Positions 41,348-45,560 of a stretch of DNA of 45,560 nt are shown one piece after another. Origin of the DNA: Terasakiella magnetica. Its GTDB lineage: Bacteria > Pseudomonadota > Alphaproteobacteria > Rhodospirillales > Magnetospirillaceae. The position numbers and the translations under genes were made by a program. The notes below the pieces were generated by a model. The model did not search any database. It saw nothing but the letters and a program-made list of their open reading frames with translations, and was not told the origin of the DNA. Every line of letters starts with the position of its first letter. The first letter of the stretch is position 1. The stretch lies in NCBI GenBank assembly GCA_902729415.1, contig CACVCF010000235.1:1-45560 (forward strand). Reading direction: 5' to 3'.

Positions 41348-41776
41348 ATGCCGAGCATCCGCGAGAAAATTCTGTCCGCCCTGCTGGCGCGGCTGGAAAC
41401 TGTCCCTGCCGCCACGGTGAAGCGTGAGGCGCCGCTGCCGGAAACAGTCCCCGCCGGTGGCCTGATCATCCTGCGCGACGGCGATCCCGGCGACCCGGAG
41501 GTGATCCTGTCGCCCGTCACCTATCTCTGGGAACACCAGAGCGAGATAGAAATCATCCTCCAGCGCGGCCAGGACGACGACAGTGCGGCATTGGACAACC
41601 TGCTGATGGCGGTGAGCGTCGCCCTGGCCGCCGACCGTTCTCTCGGTGGTCTGGCGGAATGGCTGGTTTGGGGCGCACCCAAGACTTCCGGCCTCGCCAT
41701 CGATGGGGCCGCATCCTTACGCGGTGCCACGGTGTCGGTCACCATCCATTACGCCAGCGACGATCCGCTGGGCTGA
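41348..41776 (+). CDS. Phage tail completion/terminator protein (gpU-like)
   Basis: A 142-residue protein: IREKILSALLARLETVPAAT, then RDGDPGDPEVILSPVTYLWE, HQSEIEIILQRGQDDDSAAL, and LAIDGAASLRGATVSVTIHY. Pattern and position (before the tail tube gene) fit the tail-terminator group that caps the tail. Not certain because the family is weakly conserved. Confidence 0.6.
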   Translation: MPSIREKILSALLARLETVPAATVKREAPLPETVPAGGLIILRDGDPGDPEVILSPVTYLWEHQSEIEIILQRGQDDDSAALDNLLMAVSVALAADRSLGGLAEWLVWGAPKTSGLAIDGAASLRGATVSVTIHYASDDPLG

Positions 41777-41802
41777 TTTCTAATCCATCAAGGACTCTGA
41801 TC

Positions 41803-42762
41803 ATGGCAAAGACTCGGGCCTACGGCGCCGATTGCATCCTGCTCGCCGCCTTCGAGGCGAGCTATGGCACCCTGCCTGCCGACGGCTATGGGCGGCTGTC
41901 GTTCAAGGAATCGAGTCTGGGGGCCGAGCGCCCTCTGGGCTACGACCCGCTGCTGGGCCAGGGCCGTGACGCCCAGGACCCGTTCTATGAGGCGATCAAG
42001 GACGAGGGCGATATCGGCGTGCCGCTGGATGTGCGGGCGCTCGGCTTCTGGCTGAAGGGTCTGTTTGGCACCCCCGCCACCACCGACAGTGGCGACGGCA
42101 CCTTCGATCATGTCTTCACCTCGGGCGGCACGCTGCCCAGCCTCGCCATCGAGATCGGCCACGCCCAACTGTCGGCACCGAAGTTCTTCCGCCATGGCGG
42201 CGCCAAGCTGGACAAGTTGTCCTTCGACATGGCCCGCTCCGGCGCGGCCAACGCCAGCATCGGCGTGATCGCCCAAGGCGAGACCGAAGCGGTCGCCACC
42301 TTCGACACCACCCCATCGACCTTCGCCCTAAAACGGTTCAGCCAGGGCAGCGGCGCCATCCGGGTCGGCGGCGGCCAACTGGCCAATGTGGTCGGCGGCA
42401 AGCTGTCCTTCTCCAACAACCTGGAGCGGGTCGAGACCATCCGTGCCGACGGCCTGATCGACGGCGTGGACGAGACCGAGGCCACCGCCGAGGGTTCGGT
42501 GGACATCCGCTTCGGCACCGACACCACGCTCACCGCCGCCATCGCCGCCGAGAGCCCGGTGGCGATGGAATACGGCTTCACCATTCCCGGCTCGCCCTTC
42601 GCGCTGACCTTCCATCTGCCCCGCGTATTCCTGCCCAAGAAGAAGCAGGAGATCAAAGGCCCCGGCGGCATCCAGGCCAGCTACGACTGGCGGGCCGCTC
42701 GCGATCCGGTGGCGGGCTACCTGCTGCGGGTCACCCTGGTCAACGACGTGGCGGGGTACTGA
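41803..42762 (+). CDS. Phage tail tube (major tail) protein
   Basis: A 319-residue beta-rich protein: YGADCILLAAFEASYGTLPA, then DPFYEAIKDEGDIGVPLDVR, GTFDHVFTSGGTLPSLAIEI, VGGKLSFSNNLERVETIRAD, and LLRVTLVNDVAGY at the end. The Gly-rich beta pattern and its place between the tail terminator and the tail chaperones fit a tail tube protein. The start was moved to ATG 41803 from a longer open frame that overlaps the previous gene. Confidence 0.72.
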   Translation: MAKTRAYGADCILLAAFEASYGTLPADGYGRLSFKESSLGAERPLGYDPLLGQGRDAQDPFYEAIKDEGDIGVPLDVRALGFWLKGLFGTPATTDSGDGTFDHVFTSGGTLPSLAIEIGHAQLSAPKFFRHGGAKLDKLSFDMARSGAANASIGVIAQGETEAVATFDTTPSTFALKRFSQGSGAIRVGGGQLANVVGGKLSFSNNLERVETIRADGLIDGVDETEATAEGSVDIRFGTDTTLTAAIAAESPVAMEYGFTIPGSPFALTFHLPRVFLPKKKQEIKGPGGIQASYDWRAARDPVAGYLLRVTLVNDVAGY

Positions 42763-42764
42763 TT

Positions 42765-43280
42765 ATGATCCGACTCTCCCTGCCCAAGGCCCCCTACTGG
42801 CTCGATCTGCCCCATGGCGTGCGGGTCTTCGTCCGTCCCCTGACAACGGCGGTGTACGAGGCCGCCCGATCACGCGGCTGGCGCATGGCGCGCGCCATCG
42901 CCGCCGAGCATGCCGATCTGAAAGCCGCCGGGGCCGACATCACCGGCCTGCCGGGCCTGTCCGACGAAGACGCCCTGGCCGGGTTGTCGCAGATGCTGTT
43001 TGCCCAAGGTCTGGCCCGTTCCGCCATCACCAAATGGGAAGGGGTGCTGGACGAGACCGATCAACCGGCGGAAGTCACCGACACCGCCATTGCCGAGCTG
43101 ATGCAGCTTCCCCGCATGGCCGAGTCCTTCGTCGTCCAGTACACCGAAACCCATGAAGCGGTCATCGCCGAGGGAAACGTCTCCAGGCCCGCGCCGAATG
43201 GCACTTCGGCGGCGGGCCGGACTACTGCCGGGGATGCGGCGGAAACTGCGACTGCCCCTACGACCGCAACGGCCCCCTGA
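42765..43280 (+). CDS. Tail assembly chaperone G-type product (zero frame)
   Basis: 171 residues in the normal frame: LPKAPYWLDLPHGVRVFVRP, LTTAVYEAARSRGWRMARAI, ALAGLSQMLFAQGLARSAIT, and ELMQLPRMAESFVVQYTETH. After a slippery site at 43172-43178 the zero-frame tail becomes low-complexity Thr/Ala (AGRTTAGDAAETATAPTTAT), as expected when a real overlapping frame is read in the wrong register. The chaperone binds the tape measure during tail assembly. Confidence 0.72.
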   Translation: MIRLSLPKAPYWLDLPHGVRVFVRPLTTAVYEAARSRGWRMARAIAAEHADLKAAGADITGLPGLSDEDALAGLSQMLFAQGLARSAITKWEGVLDETDQPAEVTDTAIAELMQLPRMAESFVVQYTETHEAVIAEGNVSRPAPNGTSAAGRTTAGDAAETATAPTTATAP

Positions 43281-43492
43281 CCGAATCCGGCTGGCAAGCC
43301 TGGGAATTGCTGACCGGTTCCATTGGAACCATCCGTCTTGGTCCCCGTGGCGGCATCACCGGTCTCGACCTTCCTGCCCTGCTGATCCAGGCCGAGGCGC
43401 TGGGTTACGACCAGCCTTTGCTGACTCGGCTGCTGCCCTTCGCCGAGCGCGGCATGGTGGCGGGGGCCGCCAAGCTGCAATCCGATTCCTGA
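42765..43492 (+). CDS. Tail assembly chaperone GT-type fusion (via -1 frameshift)
   Basis: After slipping back one base at GGGAAAC, translation continues RLQARAEWHFGGGPDYCRGC, then GGNCDCPYDRNGPLTESGWQ and AWELLTGSIGTIRLGPRGGI, to the TGA at 43490-43492, giving about 242 residues. The extension has a cysteine-rich patch (CRGCGGNCDC) and looks like real protein, unlike the zero-frame tail. The GT product is made at a low ratio to G in lambda-like tails and recruits tail tube subunits to the tape measure. Coordinates span the joined product; the -1 portion is 43178-43492. Confidence 0.75.
43172..43218 (+). promoter_or_regulatory. Programmed -1 frameshift signal
   Basis: Slippery heptamer GGGAAAC at 43172-43178 is in the correct phase (G GGA AAC, zero-frame codons GGA and AAC). 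Seven bases downstream starts a strong stem-loop: GGCCCG-CGCCGAA (43186-43198), loop TGGCAC, TTCGGCG, one bulged G (43212), CGGGCC (43213-43218), 13 base pairs in total. Spacing and structure match known phage G/GT frameshift sites. Confidence 0.85.
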
Positions 43493-43507
43493 CAGTGATG
43501 GATCACC

Positions 43508-44482
43508 ATGCGCGTCCGCCTGACCCAGCTCGACGGCAAGCTGCCCAACCTTGCCCTGATGCGGCTGGCGGCATGGCATCGGGCGCGTGGGGCCGAGGTG
43601 GTATTCACCCGCACAGTCGAGCGAGAGATGTTCGAGGGCGAATACGACGTGGTCTATGGCTCGACGATCTTCACCGCCAGCCAGCCGCTGATCGAGCGGT
43701 TCCGGCGGTTCTGGCCCTCAGCCATCGTCGGCGGCACCGGCAGCGGCTCCGCCATCACCGTGGAACAGGTGGTCGGGGGGACGTGGGAACGCTGCGATTA
43801 CCAGGATCATCCAGGCTTCCAGCTCTCGCTCGGCTTCACCGCCCGAGGCTGCCGGATGAAATGCCGGTTCTGCATGGTGCCGGGATCGGAAGGCCGCCCC
43901 AGATCGGTCAACGCCATCGCCGATCTGTGGCGCGGGCCGGGGCACGCCAGGAAGCTGCTGCTGCTCGACAACGATTTCTTCGGCCAGCCGGAGGAGCAAT
44001 GGCAGGCCCGCGTCGCCGAGATCCGGGGTGGCGATTTCCGGGTCTGTTTCAGCCAGGGCATCAATATCCGGCTGGTGGATGACCGGGTGGCCGAGGCCCT
44101 GGCCTCGGTCCAATACCGCGACGACCAGTTCCGCCAGCGCCGCCTCTACACCGCCTGGGACAATCTCGGCGATGAACGGGTGTTCTTTCGCGGTGTCGAA
44201 CGGCTGGACAAGGCCGGGGTGCCGCCTCGGCATCTGATGGCCTACATGCTGGTGGGGTTCGATCCGGCGGAGACCTGGGACCGCATCCATTACCGCTTCG
44301 GCCGCATGGTCGCCGCTGGTATCCGCCCCTATCCCATGGTGTTCGATCCCGCCCGCCGCGACCTGAAGCAATTCCAACGCTGGGCGGTGACCGGGCTTTA
44401 TCGGGCCGTCCCCTGGGCCGATTACGATCCATCCATCCGAAAGCGCAATGCCGGGAGCCAATTGGCCCTGGCCGTCGCCTGA
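43508..44482 (+). CDS. Radical SAM protein inside the tail operon
   Basis: A 324-residue radical SAM enzyme. The cluster motif CRMKCRFC (Cys115, Cys119, Cys122) is intact in LGFTARGCRMKCRFCMVPGS. Later strands (KLLLLDNDFFGQPEEQW, RVCFSQGINIRLVDD, YMLVGFDPAETWDRI) fit the partial TIM barrel. The N-terminal 85 residues (AWHRARGAEVVFTRTV, EYDVVYGSTIFTASQPLIER) resemble a B12-binding-like fold without the cobalamin His motif. It is unexpected between tail chaperone and tape measure. The substrate is unknown; tRNA, DNA or a tail protein are possibilities. Confidence 0.85.
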   Translation: MRVRLTQLDGKLPNLALMRLAAWHRARGAEVVFTRTVEREMFEGEYDVVYGSTIFTASQPLIERFRRFWPSAIVGGTGSGSAITVEQVVGGTWERCDYQDHPGFQLSLGFTARGCRMKCRFCMVPGSEGRPRSVNAIADLWRGPGHARKLLLLDNDFFGQPEEQWQARVAEIRGGDFRVCFSQGINIRLVDDRVAEALASVQYRDDQFRQRRLYTAWDNLGDERVFFRGVERLDKAGVPPRHLMAYMLVGFDPAETWDRIHYRFGRMVAAGIRPYPMVFDPARRDLKQFQRWAVTGLYRAVPWADYDPSIRKRNAGSQLALAVA

Positions 44483-44492
44483 GACCTGATCC

Positions 44493-45473
44493 ATGGCCAC
44501 CAAATCCGTCTCCATCCGCCTGTCCTTGCAGGACGGCGAAACCGTGCGCCGCGCCCTGCTGCAACTGGGCGAGGACGGACAGAAGGCCCTGCTGCGCATC
44601 GAGACGGCGGCGCAACCGGCGTCGAAGTCGCTGCTGGCCATGAATGCCGCCAGCCAGGATATCCAGGGCGGCATGGCGGGGTTCGCTTCCCGGCTTGGCC
44701 CCATCGGCTCGGTGATGATGGCGCTGGGCCCGGCAGGATTGGCGGCGGGCGCGGCCATCGGCTTCTTCGGCAAGGCCATGGTGGAATCCACCATCAAGGT
44801 GGAAAGCCTGGAGGCCCGCCTCAAGGGTCTGGTCGGCGCTGCGGCGCTCACCGAAACCACCACCTATCTCTACGCCCAGGCCCAGAAGACCGGCACGGCG
44901 CTGGAAACGGTGGTCGGGGCCTATTCGCGGCTGGCAGCATTGCAGAAGGCCGGGATCATCACCACTGGTGAATCACGCGCCCTGCTGGAGGGCTTCCAGT
45001 CCACCGCCATCGCGCTGGGGGCCTCGTCCGAGCAGTTGGAGCAATCCCTGTTCGGTCTGGCCCAGGGGCTGTCCTCGGGCACACTGCGCGCCGAGGAACT
45101 CAACCAGATCGTCGAGCCCATGCCGGGGCTGCTCCAGGCGCTCGACCGGGCCGCCGCTCTGCCCTCGGGCGGCTTCCGCCAGATGGTCACCCAGGGCAAG
45201 GTCACGGCGGATTTCTTCCGCGACACCTTGATCAAGGCGCTGCGGGGCTTCGACGAAGCCGCCATCGTCGCAGGCGACGTCGTCTACGACGTTGCGGGAA
45301 GGGCGGCTTCTATCCGGCAGGGCCCGCGTCTGATCAACGGCATCACCTACAACGACGACGGAACCATGGCGGGCTACGCCGAGAAACTGACCCTCGGCGG
45401 CATCACCTACACCCGCGCTTACAGCTTCACCTATACGCCCGATGGGCAGATTGCCGCCATTACGGAGGTTTGA
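44493..45473 (+). CDS. Shortened tail tape-measure protein, apparently fused at its end
   Basis: 326 residues. The first 255 are a tape-measure N-terminus: SLQDGETVRRALLQLGEDGQ, hydrophobic GPAGLAAGAAIGFFGKAMV, and the conserved ETVVGAYSRLAALQKAGIIT, LEQSLFGLAQGLSSGTLRAE, ELNQIVEPMPGLLQALDRAA, TQGKVTADFFRDTLIKAL. After RGFDEAAI (near 45265) the sequence changes to a compact beta-like segment (INGITYNDDGTMAGYAEKLT, LGGITYTRAYSFTYTPDGQI). Tape measures are usually 600-1500 residues, so an internal deletion has probably joined its start to the end of another tail gene. Confidence 0.8.
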   Translation: MATKSVSIRLSLQDGETVRRALLQLGEDGQKALLRIETAAQPASKSLLAMNAASQDIQGGMAGFASRLGPIGSVMMALGPAGLAAGAAIGFFGKAMVESTIKVESLEARLKGLVGAAALTETTTYLYAQAQKTGTALETVVGAYSRLAALQKAGIITTGESRALLEGFQSTAIALGASSEQLEQSLFGLAQGLSSGTLRAEELNQIVEPMPGLLQALDRAAALPSGGFRQMVTQGKVTADFFRDTLIKALRGFDEAAIVAGDVVYDVAGRAASIRQGPRLINGITYNDDGTMAGYAEKLTLGGITYTRAYSFTYTPDGQIAAITEV

Positions 45474-45475
45474 CG

Positions 45476-45560
45476 ATGGACATCCTGACGTTCAACGCGA
45501 TGAAACAGTACCAGCGCCGTATTGACAGCGATCTGCTCGATCCCTGGAAGCGCCCGGCCT
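45476..45560 (+). CDS. Start of a further tail-region protein (cut by window end)
   Basis: Only the first 28 codons are in the window: MDILTFNAMKQYQRRIDSDL then LDPWKRPA. A good ribosome site GGAGG lies nine bases before the ATG. No identity can be given. It may be a phage tail or host-range protein read from the same operon as the tape measure. Confidence 0.5.
   Translation, partial: MDILTFNAMKQYQRRIDSDLLDPWKRPA

Overview
This is a GC-rich alphaproteobacterial chromosome segment. The serC-serA order, the hisZ-purA pair, an RpoH with the RpoH box, a DivIC/FtsB-like protein, two chemoreceptors and a tail-anchored pseudokinase suggest Rhodospirillales, most likely close to Magnetospirillum. 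That assignment is inference from gene content; no marker gene was compared.

Core half (1-19582). A chemoreceptor cut by the window start, a YdcF-like protein, a SAM methyltransferase, an FtsB-like septum protein, a second chemoreceptor, an RD-rich exported protein and a YkgJ-type cysteine-cluster protein lead into housekeeping genes. These are serC-serA (with a structured leader like the alphaproteobacterial serC RNA motif and a clear terminator), a nickel/cobalt sensor with its efflux pump (operator lying inside the promoter), hisZ-purA, a large tail-anchored pseudokinase, two small membrane proteins, rluD-rpoH, a JAMM metallopeptidase and tRNA-Glu(CTC).

Accessory half (19583-45560). It begins immediately after tRNA-Glu. 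First come a GIY-YIG protein, two unrecognised ORFs and a tightly overlapping operon on the minus strand: DUF262 protein, HEPN nuclease, C5-cytosine methyltransferase and a truncated Vsr endonuclease. This looks like a nucleic-acid-targeting defence cassette. It lies between an intact gene of a serine-recombinase operon (small protein, DUF2924, large serine recombinase, hypothetical) and a frameshifted duplicate of that gene's 3' end.

From 28388 on there is a defective prophage-like element. A LuxR-like regulator and an excisionase-type HTH protein precede a replication/recombination module (Sak4-like ATPase, DUF669-like SSB, zinc protein, Cas4-like nuclease, RecD-like helicase, primase N-terminus). 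An IS91-family transposase follows the primase fragment. Then come a second C5 methyltransferase, a PAPS-reductase-like protein and a ParB-like fragment. A deletion appears to have removed terminase, portal and capsid genes, because the ParB fragment runs straight into head-tail joining and tail genes. The tail block has a Fic protein inserted on the opposite strand, a tail-chaperone gene with a textbook -1 frameshift signal, a radical SAM gene just before the tape measure, and a shortened tape-measure gene that looks fused to another tail protein.

The most noteworthy items are the DUF262-HEPN-methyltransferase-Vsr operon and its flanking duplication, the frameshift signal at 43172-43218, the radical SAM gene in a tail operon, the paired palindromes before fic, and the pseudokinase.
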